Assembly: GCA_016795545.1 (NCBI GenBank)
Contig: JAEUGX010000050.1
Coordinates: 19,402 to 83,401 of the forward strand
Direction of reading: 5' to 3'
Source: Opitutaceae bacterium
Lineage (GTDB): Bacteria > Verrucomicrobiota > Verrucomicrobiia > Opitutales > Opitutaceae
Length of the DNA stretch: 64,000 nucleotides
In this document: in pieces, positions 42,892 through 52,254 of the stretch
How the letters are laid out: the number at the start of each line of letters is the position of its first letter
How positions within the stretch are numbered: position 1 is the first letter of the stretch
Notes under the pieces: model-generated
What the model saw: the letters and a program-made list of their open reading frames with translations, nothing else
Databases searched by the model: none
Told to the model about the DNA's origin: nothing
Program-made: the position numbers and the translations under genes

Positions 42892-44276
42892 AGAAGCTGG
42901 AATCCCTGATTCCCCATGCGGTGGTCGTGCTGTTCCTGATCCTGGTCAGCGCGGCGGTACTCAGCTACATCCTGCCCGCCGGGCAATACGAACGGATCCA
43001 GGTGGAGGGACGGCTGGCGGTGGTCCCCGGATCCTACCACGCGGTGGAGCCGAGTCCGGTCGGGTTGCTGGACATGTTCCGGGCTCTGCCCCGCGGTTTC
43101 CGGACCGCGGTCGACATCATCTTCATCGTTTTCGCCAGCGGTATCATGTTCGGGTTCCTGGACCGTTCGGGCGCGATCGAGAACACCGTGGGGACGATGG
43201 TGCGGAGGATGGGTTTCGGCCGGCGCTACCTGGTGGTGATCGCGATGACGTTCCTGTACGGAGCGCTCGGGGTTTTCACCGGCTTCGAAAGCAGCATCCC
43301 GCTGATTCCGATCGCCGCCCTGCTCAGCCTGGCCATCGGGGGCGACCTGATGCTGGCGGCGGGTATCTCGATCGCCGGGGTGGCCGTCGGTTTCGGGCTG
43401 TCGCCCATCAACCCGTACACGGTCGGCACCGCCCACAAGATCGCGCATCTGCCGCTATTTTCCGGGGCGGGGCTGCGCACGGTCCTGTGTGTTTCCGCGC
43501 TGGCCTTGCTGGCCTGGTACAACGGCAGGTACTTCCGGAAGATCACGGGGACGCCCGACGCCAGCCTCAGTGCGGGGCTGAACACGAAAGGGCTCAGCTT
43601 TTCCCGGCCGATCGAGGACTGCCGGGTGACCGGCCGGGACCTAGTGGTGATCGGGGTGCTGGCCGCGGGGTTGGCGGTCAAGCTGTGGGGTGTCTTTGTC
43701 CATCACTGGCACATCAGCGACATCGCGGCGCTCTACTGTCTGCTGGCGCTGGCCGTGGCCCTGATCAGCCGGCACGGACCGAATGCCACCGGCGAGATCG
43801 TGCTACAGTCAGTCGCCGTCGTTGCTCCCGGCGCCTTTATGGTCGGCTACGCCAGCGCGATCAAGGAGGTGCTGGAGATGGGGCGCACCAGCGACACGAT
43901 CGCGCATTATCTCTCGAGTCTGCTGGACGGTCTGCCGATCTACTGGTCGGCGCTGGGGATGACGGGCATCCAGTCGGCGATGAATTTCCTGATCCCCTCC
44001 GGCAGCGGCCAGGCGCTGGCGACGATGCCGGTGCTCATCCCCGTCGGGGAAGTGCTGGGTCTGACCCGGCAAACCACGGTCCTGGCATTCCAGGTGGGCG
44101 ACGGCCTCACCAACCTCGTCAATCCCGCGCTCGGAGGGCTGATTGCCATGCTGGCACTTTGCCGGGTTCCGTTCGACCGCTGGCTGCGGTTTATCACTCC
44201 TTATCTTGTGTACGCGTTCATCCTGGCGAGCGGAGCGGTCGTGACGAGCGTGGCCATTGGCTACGGACCCTTCTAG
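42888..44276 (+). CDS. YfcC/DcuC-like anion carrier (C4-dicarboxylate or amino-acid transporter family)
   Basis: A 462-residue membrane protein with about 11-12 hydrophobic segments. The start AVVVLFLILVSAAVLSYILPAGQY has the S-x-x-L-P-A-G-x-Y/F signature of the YfcC family, followed by FIVFASGIMFGFLDRSGAIE, GFESSIPLIPIAALL and SPINPYTVGTAHKIA. NFLIPSGSGQALATMPVLIP and FQVGDGLTNLVNP near the end match the paired substrate hairpins. Family members carry dicarboxylates, arginine/ornithine or uncharacterised anions. It is the last gene of the operon. Together with the MFS protein it gives the operon two transporters. Confidence 0.9.
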   Translation: MKKLESLIPHAVVVLFLILVSAAVLSYILPAGQYERIQVEGRLAVVPGSYHAVEPSPVGLLDMFRALPRGFRTAVDIIFIVFASGIMFGFLDRSGAIENTVGTMVRRMGFGRRYLVVIAMTFLYGALGVFTGFESSIPLIPIAALLSLAIGGDLMLAAGISIAGVAVGFGLSPINPYTVGTAHKIAHLPLFSGAGLRTVLCVSALALLAWYNGRYFRKITGTPDASLSAGLNTKGLSFSRPIEDCRVTGRDLVVIGVLAAGLAVKLWGVFVHHWHISDIAALYCLLALAVALISRHGPNATGEIVLQSVAVVAPGAFMVGYASAIKEVLEMGRTSDTIAHYLSSLLDGLPIYWSALGMTGIQSAMNFLIPSGSGQALATMPVLIPVGEVLGLTRQTTVLAFQVGDGLTNLVNPALGGLIAMLALCRVPFDRWLRFITPYLVYAFILASGAVVTSVAIGYGPF

Positions 44277-44306
44277 CCAGGGCTCGAGCGCCGGCGGGTA
44301 TCAGAC

Positions 44307-45986
44307 TTAGACTTTGACGGGCAGGACGTTCTTCATGCGCGGGGCGACTTCCGCCCAGGGGCGGATGCCGCAGCGGTCGGCCCACGCCGCGTAGCGGGTG
44401 GACATTTCCCGGACGCGCTCCGGCTGCTGGCGGGCCAGGTCGTGCAACTCGCTCCGGTCCTGGGAAAGGTCGTACAATTCCCATGCGGCGTTGTCCGCCC
44501 CGATGAGCTTCCAGGGACCGTCGCGCATGGCCCGGCGTCCCTCGAATTCCCAGTAGATCGGGCGCACCCGGGGATTGCTTTCGCCGCGCAGGGATTTCAT
44601 CAGGCTGGCGCCCTCCAGCGGCGGCAGCTCCCGGCCTTTGAACTGGGCGGGATACGGGGCGCCGGCGATCTCGAGGCAGGTCGGCATGAAGTCCATCACG
44701 TGGCCGACGTCGCGGCAGAGGCGGCCGGGTTGGCCGCGCACGCAGGGGCCGGCTGCGATCATCGGCGTGGCGATTCCGCCCTCCTGCATCATCGTTTTGA
44801 ATTTACGATAGGGTGTGCCGCTGACGTTGGCCCAGCCGCGGCCGTAACCGTCGTAGGACTCGGGTCCGCCCAAGTAGGGGGCGGAATTCAATTCCTTCGG
44901 CCGCACGCCCGAGAGATCGCCCTCGCAGCCGCCGTTGTCCGACAGGAAGAATATCTGCGTGTCTTCCTCCCGGCCGGATTTTCTCAATTGCTCGAACACC
45001 CGGCCGATGCCGGCGTCCATGATCTCGATCTGCGCCGCATAGATGGCCATCTTGAGGTCCATCAGGTCGGGGTCTTCCACCTCCGTCCAAGCCGGCACCC
45101 CGGGATCGCGCGGCGACAAGGGCGACTCGTCGCCGATGATCCCGGAGGCCCGCAGCCGGGCGTAACGTTCACGACGCACCGCGTCCCAGCCTTGGCGGTA
45201 GCGGCCCCGGTATTTCGCGATCGCCTCCTCGGGGGCGTGAAGCGGGTAGTGGGGGGCGTAGACCGGAAGATAAAGGAAGAACGGGTCGCCGTCCACGGGC
45301 GTCCCCTCCAGGAATTCGACCGCGTGGTCCGCGATGGCGTCGCTGAGGTAGAAGCCCGGGGTTTTCGGAAAATAGGGCCGGTCGTCTTGGAACATGTGCC
45401 GGACGAGTCCCGGTACCCACTCCTTGTCCAGGTAACCGTAGTAGTTGAGCCCGCTCAGCAAACCGAACGAGCGGTCGAATCCGCGGTCCACCGGCCAATG
45501 CGGGCGGTTCTCCCCGAGATGCCATTTGCCGGACATGAAGGTCCGGTAGCCGGCGCCCTTCAGCGCCTCGGCTAGTGTCAGGCAGCGATCATTGAGATAG
45601 CCCTGGTAGGGACCCGGCGGCCGGGTATCCGAGTTGTGCTGGACCATCCAGCCCATGCCCGACTGGTGCGGGTACAGGCCGGTCATGATCGAGCCGCGGG
45701 TGGGGCAGCAGACTGCGCAGTTGTAGAACTGGGAGAAGCGCACGCCCCGTGCGGCCAGCGCGTCGAGGTGCGGGGTGCGGATTTCCGACCCATAGCAGCC
45801 CAGGTCGGAAAAGCCGAGATCGTCGGCCATGATCAGCACGATGTTGGGCGGCCGGCGCGGGCGGTCCGCAGCGCGCAGCAGCTGGGGGAAGGTCGCCGCC
45901 GCGAGGCCCAGCGTGCGGAGAAAATCGCGCCGCTGAAAGCCGCGGGCGGCGGAGCGGGAGATCGGGTGGGCGGCGGGCTTTTTCAT
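44307..45986 (-). CDS. Tat-exported sulfatase (arylsulfatase type)
   Basis: A 559-residue sulfatase. The N-terminal RGFQRRDFLRTLGLAAATFP is a Tat signal. The metal site begins NIVLIMADDLGFSDLGCYG (D55, D56). The formylglycine motif is C93-C-P-T-R followed by GSIMTG, so C93 is the residue expected to be converted. SGKWHLGENRPHWPVDRGF and FFLSDNGGCEGD are further active-site elements. It removes sulfate esters from glycans or aromatic compounds in the periplasm. No maturation enzyme is nearby. The ATG at 45986 is chosen; the frame continues to 46118 without a signal. It faces the catabolic operon, 30 bp apart. Confidence 0.93.
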   Translation of the reverse strand: MKKPAAHPISRSAARGFQRRDFLRTLGLAAATFPQLLRAADRPRRPPNIVLIMADDLGFSDLGCYGSEIRTPHLDALAARGVRFSQFYNCAVCCPTRGSIMTGLYPHQSGMGWMVQHNSDTRPPGPYQGYLNDRCLTLAEALKGAGYRTFMSGKWHLGENRPHWPVDRGFDRSFGLLSGLNYYGYLDKEWVPGLVRHMFQDDRPYFPKTPGFYLSDAIADHAVEFLEGTPVDGDPFFLYLPVYAPHYPLHAPEEAIAKYRGRYRQGWDAVRRERYARLRASGIIGDESPLSPRDPGVPAWTEVEDPDLMDLKMAIYAAQIEIMDAGIGRVFEQLRKSGREEDTQIFFLSDNGGCEGDLSGVRPKELNSAPYLGGPESYDGYGRGWANVSGTPYRKFKTMMQEGGIATPMIAAGPCVRGQPGRLCRDVGHVMDFMPTCLEIAGAPYPAQFKGRELPPLEGASLMKSLRGESNPRVRPIYWEFEGRRAMRDGPWKLIGADNAAWELYDLSQDRSELHDLARQQPERVREMSTRYAAWADRCGIRPWAEVAPRMKNVLPVKV

Positions 45987-46229
45987 CAGGGAATCGGTCT
46001 GGTTGCGGCTGCGTTTTCGCCGGCGGTAACGGAGCAGCGTGTTTCCGGAACGCTGCAGCACCCCGGCTCCGGCCGCATCACCGGCCGCCGATCCTGCAAG
46101 GCAAGGCGGCGGGCACAACTTCCATCCCGCGGTCAGGAGTCATGACCAGGCGCTGAGGTCGGGCGGATTCCCGTTGGCCGGCGGGAAATTCGGCCCGGTG
46201 TCGGCCGCGGTGAGCGCGGCCGCGGGTGC

Positions 46230-46565
46230 TCACTTCTGGTGCTTGGCCTGGGCCGCCCAGACGCGGAGGCTGTTCAGGTTCGCGCCGTATTTCTTGGCGA
46301 GCGCGCGGCGGTCCGCACCGGGCTTGATGGCCTCCGCGATCAGCTTCGCCTTCACCTGCGGGTCCAGCCGGATCCGCTTGCCCGAGCGCCGCTGGCCGCG
46401 GCCTTTGCCGGAGACATCCTGCAACGCGGCAATGAGCTCGGCCACCGACGACAACCCGGCGAGTTTGGGCAGGCGGAGGAGCTTCTTCCGTTTCTCGCGG
46501 GCGATCTTGGCTTCGAGCGCCGCCGCTTTGGCTTTCAGGTTATTAAGTTCCTTGGCTAGATTCAT
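46230..46565 (-). CDS. Small basic protein with coiled coil and helix-turn-helix-like C-terminus
   Basis: A 111-residue protein. The first ~30 residues form a heptad-like coiled coil (LAKELNNLKAKAAALEAKIA) followed by a basic patch (REKRKKLL). The C-terminal half reads KAKLIAEAIKPGADRRALAKKYG then LNSLRVWAAQAK, which resembles the helix-turn-helix of transposase OrfA/MerR-like small proteins. The overall layout recalls H-NS-type nucleoid proteins: an oligomerising N-terminus and a DNA-binding C-terminus. The function is not known. An AT-rich, repeat-containing gap lies upstream. Confidence 0.65.
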   Translation of the reverse strand: MNLAKELNNLKAKAAALEAKIAREKRKKLLRLPKLAGLSSVAELIAALQDVSGKGRGQRRSGKRIRLDPQVKAKLIAEAIKPGADRRALAKKYGANLNSLRVWAAQAKHQK

Positions 46566-46964
46566 CGCGGCAGGCTACGTGTTTCCCCGGACCTTGTAAA
46601 CTCGGCAATGATCCGAGGCAGGAAATACTGTCAGTGAAATAGTCTGAATAACGGAGGTTATTAGGCGTGGTGCGGTAAACCCGTCGGATTTACAATTGGC
46701 TAGGGCCATCTATCCTCATGCGTTTATCGCGCGGAATGTCTCGATAAGCTTCAAAATGAACGCAGCTGTCGCCTCTAGCTCGCCCGGTTTACAAGGTATA
46801 GTTGGGTTTTTATGCTCCCGCTACGCCCAGCCTAATCCACTCTAGCCCTGGCGTTACTGCACTTGCAGCCGCGATTATAGCCGCGGGACACGTCTTGATT
46901 CAGCGGGTCGCGATGTCCGCCGATATCAGCCAACCAGATAGGCGGATTGGTCGGGCGTTTGCGG
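46566..46964. other. Gene-free AT-richer gap with inverted repeat
   Basis: This 399-bp stretch between the small coiled-coil gene and radC has no convincing coding frame or RNA gene. It is more AT-rich than its surroundings. Several GTAAA/TTTAC elements occur, including a long-range inverted repeat listed separately. Confidence 0.5.
46591..46797. repeat. 207-bp segment bounded by 11-bp inverted repeats
   Basis: ACCTTGTAAAC (46591-46601) and its exact reverse complement GTTTACAAGGT (46787-46797) bound a 207-bp segment. Inside, GTAAACCCGTCGGATTTAC is a second, smaller inverted repeat. The layout resembles a miniature transposable element or an operator array. No target-site duplication was recognised. 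Confidence 0.35.
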
Positions 46965-47687
46965 TTACAATACGCCGGCGAGACGGAAGCTGTAGTAGCC
47001 GAGGCCGTGGGGGTCGATTTCGGGGCGGCCGATCACGACGTGGTCCATCAGCTCGATGTCGATGATCCGCGCGGCATCGCGGAGTTGGCGGGTGACCTGC
47101 AGGTCGGCGGCGCTGGGGCTGGGATCCCCGCTGGGGTGGTTGTGTACGCAGACGACCGCGGTGGCGCCGAGGCGCACGGCTTCGCGGAATACCTCGCGCG
47201 GGTGGACGAGGCTGCTGGTGGCGGTGCCGGAGGTGACTTCGACCTGCTTGAGCAGCCGGTTGCGGCGGTTGAGGCACAGCACCCAGAATTTTTCCACCGG
47301 CAGACCCGCGACCTTGGCCGCGAACAGCTGATGCACGAGTTCGGGCCGGTTCAGCGCGATCTCCACCGGTCCGCCGTGGGTCAGGATGCGGCGTGCAAAT
47401 TCCATGACCGCGAGGAGCTGCAGGGCCTTGACGCGCCCGATGCCCTTGACCCGCCGGTAATCGGACTCGGTCCAGCCGACGAGGGCGGCGAGGGTTCCGG
47501 CCTCGAGGATCAGGCGCTGGGCCACGACGAGCACATTGTTGCCGCGGCTGCCACTGCGCAGGAGCATGGCCAGCAGTTCGATGTCGCTCAGCGCACTGGC
47601 GCCGAGGCGTTGGAGTCGTTCCTGAGGTCGCTCGGTGGCGACGAGGTCGCGGAGGCGTGGGCCGGGAGTAGGAGGGGGTGCGTTCAT
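46965..47687 (-). CDS. radC: RadC family protein (JAMM-motif, DNA repair-associated)
   Basis: A 240-residue protein of the RadC/YicR family. The N-terminal part has ERLQRLGASALSDIELLAMLL and a helix-hairpin-helix-like KGIGRVKALQLLA. The C-terminal JAB/MPN domain has the metal-binding signature HNHPSGDPSPSAAD. Despite the name, the role in repair is doubtful. The H-x-H-x(7-10)-D motif suggests a metallopeptidase or nuclease. RadC homologues often occur on mobile elements, but this one lies next to core genes. It is separated from surA by a terminator. Confidence 0.92.
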   Translation of the reverse strand: MNAPPPTPGPRLRDLVATERPQERLQRLGASALSDIELLAMLLRSGSRGNNVLVVAQRLILEAGTLAALVGWTESDYRRVKGIGRVKALQLLAVMEFARRILTHGGPVEIALNRPELVHQLFAAKVAGLPVEKFWVLCLNRRNRLLKQVEVTSGTATSSLVHPREVFREAVRLGATAVVCVHNHPSGDPSPSAADLQVTRQLRDAARIIDIELMDHVVIGRPEIDPHGLGYYSFRLAGVL

Positions 47688-47734
47688 GGGCGGATCGGGG
47701 ATGCCCGCTGGCCCACGAGCGTGAGGGAGTATGC

Positions 47735-47761
47735 AAAAAGGCGGAGGCGCAGGCCCCCGCC
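47735..47761 (-). terminator. Intrinsic terminator after the surA-like gene
   Basis: On the minus strand GGCGGGGG pairs with CCTCCGCC (eight pairs, one G-T wobble) around a six-base loop, followed by TTTTT (47739-47735). It lies 33 bp past the stop of the SurA-like gene and before radC. Confidence 0.75.
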
Positions 47762-47793
47762 CGAAAAGCGTGCGGGGCAGAAGCCCGCTCCGC

Positions 47794-48810
47794 TCAGAAG
47801 TGCTTCACGTAGGCGTTGCGCCGCAGCTTTTCGAGCCAGCGCTCGGTGGCCTGCCGGGAGGCCTGCTGCACCAGGGCCCGCTCGATGTCGGGCCGGACTT
47901 CGTCGAGCGGAAGCACGCCCGCATGTTTGCGGTCCTCGACGAAAAAGATGAAACCGCCCTCGGGCATGATCAGGGCCTCGCTGCGCTGGCCCTTCTGGAG
48001 CGTGAAGATCACATCGCTGAATTCCTTGCGCAGATCCGAGCGACGCTGCCATCCCCAGTCGCCACCCTTGCCCTTGCGGGTGTCCTGGCTGTATTTCCGC
48101 GCCATCTCGCCGAAATCCGCGCCGGCGGCCAGCTGTGCCAGGACCTCGTCCGCCCTGGCTTTGAGGGTTTGGTCAGTGTCGTCAGCCGTGCGATTGATCT
48201 GGATGAGGCGGAGGTGGACGCTGTCTTCCTGGTAGAAGCGGTCCTTGTTTTCGCGGTAGAATTCCTCGATCCGGACCGGGCTGACCGTGCTGGCGGATTT
48301 CGACTGCTGCTGGCGCATGTAGCCGTAGATCATGTCCTCTTCCTGCTCCTTTCGGTAATCCTTCTGCGAAATGCCGCGGGAACGGAGGTAAGCCAGGAAT
48401 TTGCTGCGGTCGCCGTCGAACTGGGTGATGATCGTCTCCGCCACCGCGTTGTCGATGTAGCTGTCCGGCACCCGGCGCTTCTCGTCCTTGTAGAAATCTT
48501 TGATGATCAGGACGCGGTCGATGAGCATCTGGATCGTATCCTCCTGCAGCGCTTCGAGCTTTTCGTTGAATTCCTTCTCATTGCGGCTCTGTCGCTGGAC
48601 TTCCGCGATCAGCGGCCCGATTTCGCGCCGGATATCATCAATGGTGATGATCCGGTCTTCCACGATTGCGGCTATACCATTGGCATAGCGCATGTTAAGA
48701 TTGTCCTGCGGGGGTTTTGCCGTTTGGGCGAAAGCACCGGTCAGGGCGGCAAAAAGGCTCGCGAAAAGGAGCGGGAGGAGGGGGCGTGCACCAAAGTCAC
48801 GGGGACTCAT
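47794..48810 (-). CDS. SurA-like periplasmic peptidyl-prolyl isomerase/chaperone
   Basis: A 338-residue protein with a signal peptide (LLPLLFASLFAALTGAFAQ). An N-terminal helical SurA-type chaperone region (GIAAIVEDRIITIDDIRREI) is followed by a parvulin domain (HLRLIQINRTADDTDQ, GADFGEMARKYSQD, KGGDWGWQRR, EGGFIFFVEDRK). SurA escorts unfolded outer-membrane proteins across the periplasm, which fits an organism with TonB receptors. The ATG at 48810 overlaps the mfd stop (ATGA). The frame continues to 48939 inside mfd and is not needed. E. coli SurA has two parvulin domains; only one is seen here. Confidence 0.88.
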   Translation of the reverse strand: MSPRDFGARPLLPLLFASLFAALTGAFAQTAKPPQDNLNMRYANGIAAIVEDRIITIDDIRREIGPLIAEVQRQSRNEKEFNEKLEALQEDTIQMLIDRVLIIKDFYKDEKRRVPDSYIDNAVAETIITQFDGDRSKFLAYLRSRGISQKDYRKEQEEDMIYGYMRQQQSKSASTVSPVRIEEFYRENKDRFYQEDSVHLRLIQINRTADDTDQTLKARADEVLAQLAAGADFGEMARKYSQDTRKGKGGDWGWQRRSDLRKEFSDVIFTLQKGQRSEALIMPEGGFIFFVEDRKHAGVLPLDEVRPDIERALVQQASRQATERWLEKLRRNAYVKHF

Positions 48811-51800
48811 GTCGCTGGAAGATTTTGCAGGAAAATAATGATTTCCCTCAACCTTGCAAGGGGGGTGGGGGCGGTCAAGCGGGGAAAGCGGTTGCTGAGT
48901 TGGATAAAGTCGTCGCGGCGTCCGGAGTTGCGCAGGCATTTCAGCCTATTGCCTTCGGTTTCGACGGAGACGACGCCCTTTTGTTCCGCGCGCGTGCGGA
49001 TTTCGGTGATGAGCAGCAGGGTGCGGACGCTTTCGCCAAATTTGCCGAAGCGGTCGCGCAGCTCGCCTTCGATTTCCTTCACCTGTTTGGGGCTGTCGGC
49101 CATGGCCAGCCGCCGGTAGAAGTCGATCCGGAGGCGTGTTTCGGCGATGTAGGCGGAGGGCAGGCGTGCCTGGATGGGGGCGACCACGCCCTCGCTGCGT
49201 TCGGCCTGCCGCAGTGCGGTGAAACTGTCCGTGGCGCCGGCCGGGGCCGCGGGCGACTCGGCGCCCTCGCCGACGAAGACAAAGTCGAGCTTCACTGACG
49301 CCCGCAGCTGTGCGGCCTGCTTTTCCCCCTTCAGCCGCGCGACGCTCTGCCGGAGCAGCTGGCAGTAGAGCTCGAAACCGACGCCCACGATGTGTCCGCT
49401 TTGCTCGGCGCCGAGGAGGTTGCCGGCGCCGCGGAGCTCGAGGTCGCGCATGGCGATGCGGAACCCGGCTCCGAGCTGGTTGTGCTGGCGGATGGCGCCG
49501 AGCCGCTGGCGGGCGAGGTCGAGCAGCCGCGTGTGCCGGTGCAGGAGCAGGTACGCGTAGGCCTGGTGCTTGAAGCGCCCCACGCGTCCGCGCAACTGGT
49601 AGAGCTGCGACAGGCCGAAGCGGTCCGCGCCCTCGATGATCAGCGTGTTGCAGTTCGGGATGTCGAGTCCCGACTCGATGATCGTGGTGCAGACGAGCAC
49701 CTGGTAGCGGCCGGCGACAAAATCCGTCATGACCCGCTCCAGGCCGTCCGCGCCCATCTGGCCGTGGCCGACGCCGACGGACAGCCCGGGCAGCAGCTCG
49801 CGGAGTCGGGCGGCGACGAGGTCGATGGTCTGGATCCGGTTGTGGAGGTAGAAGACCTGCCCGCCCCGCCGGATCTCGTGGCGGACGGCCTCGACGACGA
49901 CCTGCTCGTCGTAGCTCTTGACGATGGTCTGGATCGGCAGCCGGTTCGCCGGCGGCGTCTCGATCGTGCTCAGGTCGCGGGCGCCGGTCAGCGCGAGGTA
50001 GAGCGTGCGCGGGATGGGGGTGGCGCTCATGGAGAGCATGTCGACGTGGGCCCGCCAGCGCTTGAAGACCTCCTTGTGCTTGACGCCGAACCGCTGCTCC
50101 TCGTCGACCACGACGAGGCCGAGTTCCTTGAACCGCACGTCGGCTTGCAGGAGGCGGTGGGTGCCGATCAGGATGTCGATGCGCCCCTCCGCCAGCGCGG
50201 TCAGGATGCCCGCCTGCTCCTTGCGCGTGCGGAAGCGGCTGAGCATCTCGACCGCGACGGGATAGCCGGCCATCCGTTCGCGGAAGGTGTTGAGGTGCTG
50301 CTGCGCCAGCACGGTGGTCGGCACCAGCACGGCGACCTGCCGGCCGCCCATGACGGCCTTGAACGCGCCGCGGATCGCCACCTCGGTCTTGCCGAAGCCC
50401 ACGTCGCCGCAGACCAGCCGGTCCATCGGCCGGGTCCGCTCCATGTCGGCCTTGAGGTCGGCGATGGCCTTGGCCTGGTCGCGCGTCTCGGTGTAAGGGA
50501 ACGCCGCCTCGAACTCGCGCTGCCAGGAATTGTCGGGCGGAAAGGCGTGCCCGGGCTGGGCCTCGCGCCGCGCCTGGATCTCGAGCAGCTCCGCGGCCAG
50601 GTCGAGCGTGGCGCGCTCGGCGGCCTGGCGCGCCTTCTCCCAGCGTCCGGAACCGACGCGCCCCAGCTGCGGCCGGGCCTTGGTCAGGCCGACGTAGCGG
50701 CTGACGAGGTGGGACTCCTGCAGGGGCACATGGAGGGTGACGCGGTCGGCGAATTCCAGCGAGATGACCTCCCGGGCGCCGTCGGCCGTCTCGAGGCGGG
50801 TCAGGCCGCGGAACTGGGCGATGCCGTGCTGCAGGTGGACGACGAAGTCGCCCTCCACCAGTTCCGAGAAGTCGAGCAGCTGGTCGACCGCCGACGGCGC
50901 GGGCAGCGCGCGACGCGACACCGCCCGGCGCTGGCGGCGGCGGCCGAAGATCTCGGTCTCGGTGACCACCACCAGGCCCCCGGGCCCGCCGCCGCGGGGC
51001 GTCACGCGGAACCCCTCGGCCAGCGCGCCGCGCAGGAAGCGCGGCCGGATCGGCCGGAGCGCGGCGTCCTCCTCGAGCAGCTCGCGGATGCGCTGCTCCT
51101 CGCCGTCCTGCGACACCACGAACACGACCTCGGCCCCGCCGGTCCGCCACTCGGCCACGCGCCGGAGAAAATCGCGCCGGGAGCGCTCCTCGGACTCGAG
51201 CCGTTCGTGCGCGAGCAGGTCCTCGCCGGGAGCGGCGCGGTGGTGGGCGAGGGATTCGGTGTCCCACGTCTCCTCCGCGTCGGGCGGATCGACGAGGTCG
51301 CTGGCCAGGTCGAGGTCGCCGACGCCGACCAGCCGGGCGAACCGTCCGCCGAACCGTCGCGGTCCGCCGTCGTCCGGGCCGGCCAGCAGGTGGAAGGACT
51401 CCTCGAGGGCCTTGGGTTCGAGGAGGACGGCGTGCGCGCCGGCCGGCAGGTAGTCGAGGAGCGTCGCCCGCAGGCCCGACGCATGGAGCCGGGGCGCGGC
51501 GGTCAGGGTGATGGCGGCGACCGGCTCGCCCGAGCGTTGCGTGATCGGGTCCAGGACGCGGATCTCCTCGAGCACGTCGCCGAAGAAATCCAGCCGGTAG
51601 GGGTGATGGGCGGTGATGGGGTAGACGTCGACGATGCCTCCGCGGATCGCGTACTGGCCGGGGGCCTCGCAGACCGCCTCGCTGTCGTAGTCGAACCCGC
51701 GCAGCAGCTCGAGCAGGCCGGCGAACGGCAGTCCGCCGCCGGGGCGGAGGGTCGTTTCCCTCCGGTCGAAATCCTCGGGCGGGGGTGCCGGCTGCAGCAG

Positions 51801-52166
51801 CGCCGCCGGGGTGGCGAGGATCACGAGCGTCCGGTCGGCTCCCTGCGCCCGGGGCTGGGTCGGGCCGCGTCCGCGCAGGCGCGAGAGCACGGCGAGTCGG
51901 TCGCTCGCGGCGTTGAAAGCCTCGCGCATCTCGCGGTGGTCGGTCTGGGCTTCGGGGAAAACCAGGAGTTCCAGGGCGTCGCCGCCCGCCGCGGCGCGGA
52001 ACAGGGCGATGTCCTCCGCCAGCGCGTCGGACCGTGCCGCCTCCTCGTGCACCACGAGCCACAGGGGAGCGGGCTCCCGGCGCAGGAGCTCCGCCACTGC
52101 GTGCGGCTGCGCCGCCGGGCAGACGCCGGTCAGTTTCGTGCGGTGACTGGGAGAGGGGGAGGCCAA
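48807..52166 (-). CDS. mfd: Transcription-repair coupling factor Mfd
   Basis: Mfd removes RNA polymerase stalled at DNA lesions and recruits UvrA. The 1,119-residue protein has the expected order. A UvrB-homology region includes GQYAIRGGIVDVYP. The RNA-polymerase-interacting domain has FVVHLQHGIAQFRGL. Walker A is GDVGFGKTEVA and the DEEQ box is VVVDEEQRFG; SMSATPIPRTL is motif III. The C-terminal helicase half has TTIIESGLDIPNCNTLII and QLYQLRGRVGR. A C-terminal Mfd-specific domain follows. It overlaps the surA start and lies 88 bp after rnc. Confidence 0.97.
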   Translation of the reverse strand: MASPSPSHRTKLTGVCPAAQPHAVAELLRREPAPLWLVVHEEAARSDALAEDIALFRAAAGGDALELLVFPEAQTDHREMREAFNAASDRLAVLSRLRGRGPTQPRAQGADRTLVILATPAALLQPAPPPEDFDRRETTLRPGGGLPFAGLLELLRGFDYDSEAVCEAPGQYAIRGGIVDVYPITAHHPYRLDFFGDVLEEIRVLDPITQRSGEPVAAITLTAAPRLHASGLRATLLDYLPAGAHAVLLEPKALEESFHLLAGPDDGGPRRFGGRFARLVGVGDLDLASDLVDPPDAEETWDTESLAHHRAAPGEDLLAHERLESEERSRRDFLRRVAEWRTGGAEVVFVVSQDGEEQRIRELLEEDAALRPIRPRFLRGALAEGFRVTPRGGGPGGLVVVTETEIFGRRRQRRAVSRRALPAPSAVDQLLDFSELVEGDFVVHLQHGIAQFRGLTRLETADGAREVISLEFADRVTLHVPLQESHLVSRYVGLTKARPQLGRVGSGRWEKARQAAERATLDLAAELLEIQARREAQPGHAFPPDNSWQREFEAAFPYTETRDQAKAIADLKADMERTRPMDRLVCGDVGFGKTEVAIRGAFKAVMGGRQVAVLVPTTVLAQQHLNTFRERMAGYPVAVEMLSRFRTRKEQAGILTALAEGRIDILIGTHRLLQADVRFKELGLVVVDEEQRFGVKHKEVFKRWRAHVDMLSMSATPIPRTLYLALTGARDLSTIETPPANRLPIQTIVKSYDEQVVVEAVRHEIRRGGQVFYLHNRIQTIDLVAARLRELLPGLSVGVGHGQMGADGLERVMTDFVAGRYQVLVCTTIIESGLDIPNCNTLIIEGADRFGLSQLYQLRGRVGRFKHQAYAYLLLHRHTRLLDLARQRLGAIRQHNQLGAGFRIAMRDLELRGAGNLLGAEQSGHIVGVGFELYCQLLRQSVARLKGEKQAAQLRASVKLDFVFVGEGAESPAAPAGATDSFTALRQAERSEGVVAPIQARLPSAYIAETRLRIDFYRRLAMADSPKQVKEIEGELRDRFGKFGESVRTLLLITEIRTRAEQKGVVSVETEGNRLKCLRNSGRRDDFIQLSNRFPRLTAPTPLARLREIIIFLQNLPAT

Positions 52167-52254
52167 GGCGGCGAACAGGAGAAGGAGGGCCGTACGAAAC
52201 CCAGTTTCCGGCCCGAATCAATGCCGGGCGGCGGGGACCGGGGGCGGCGTCCCG

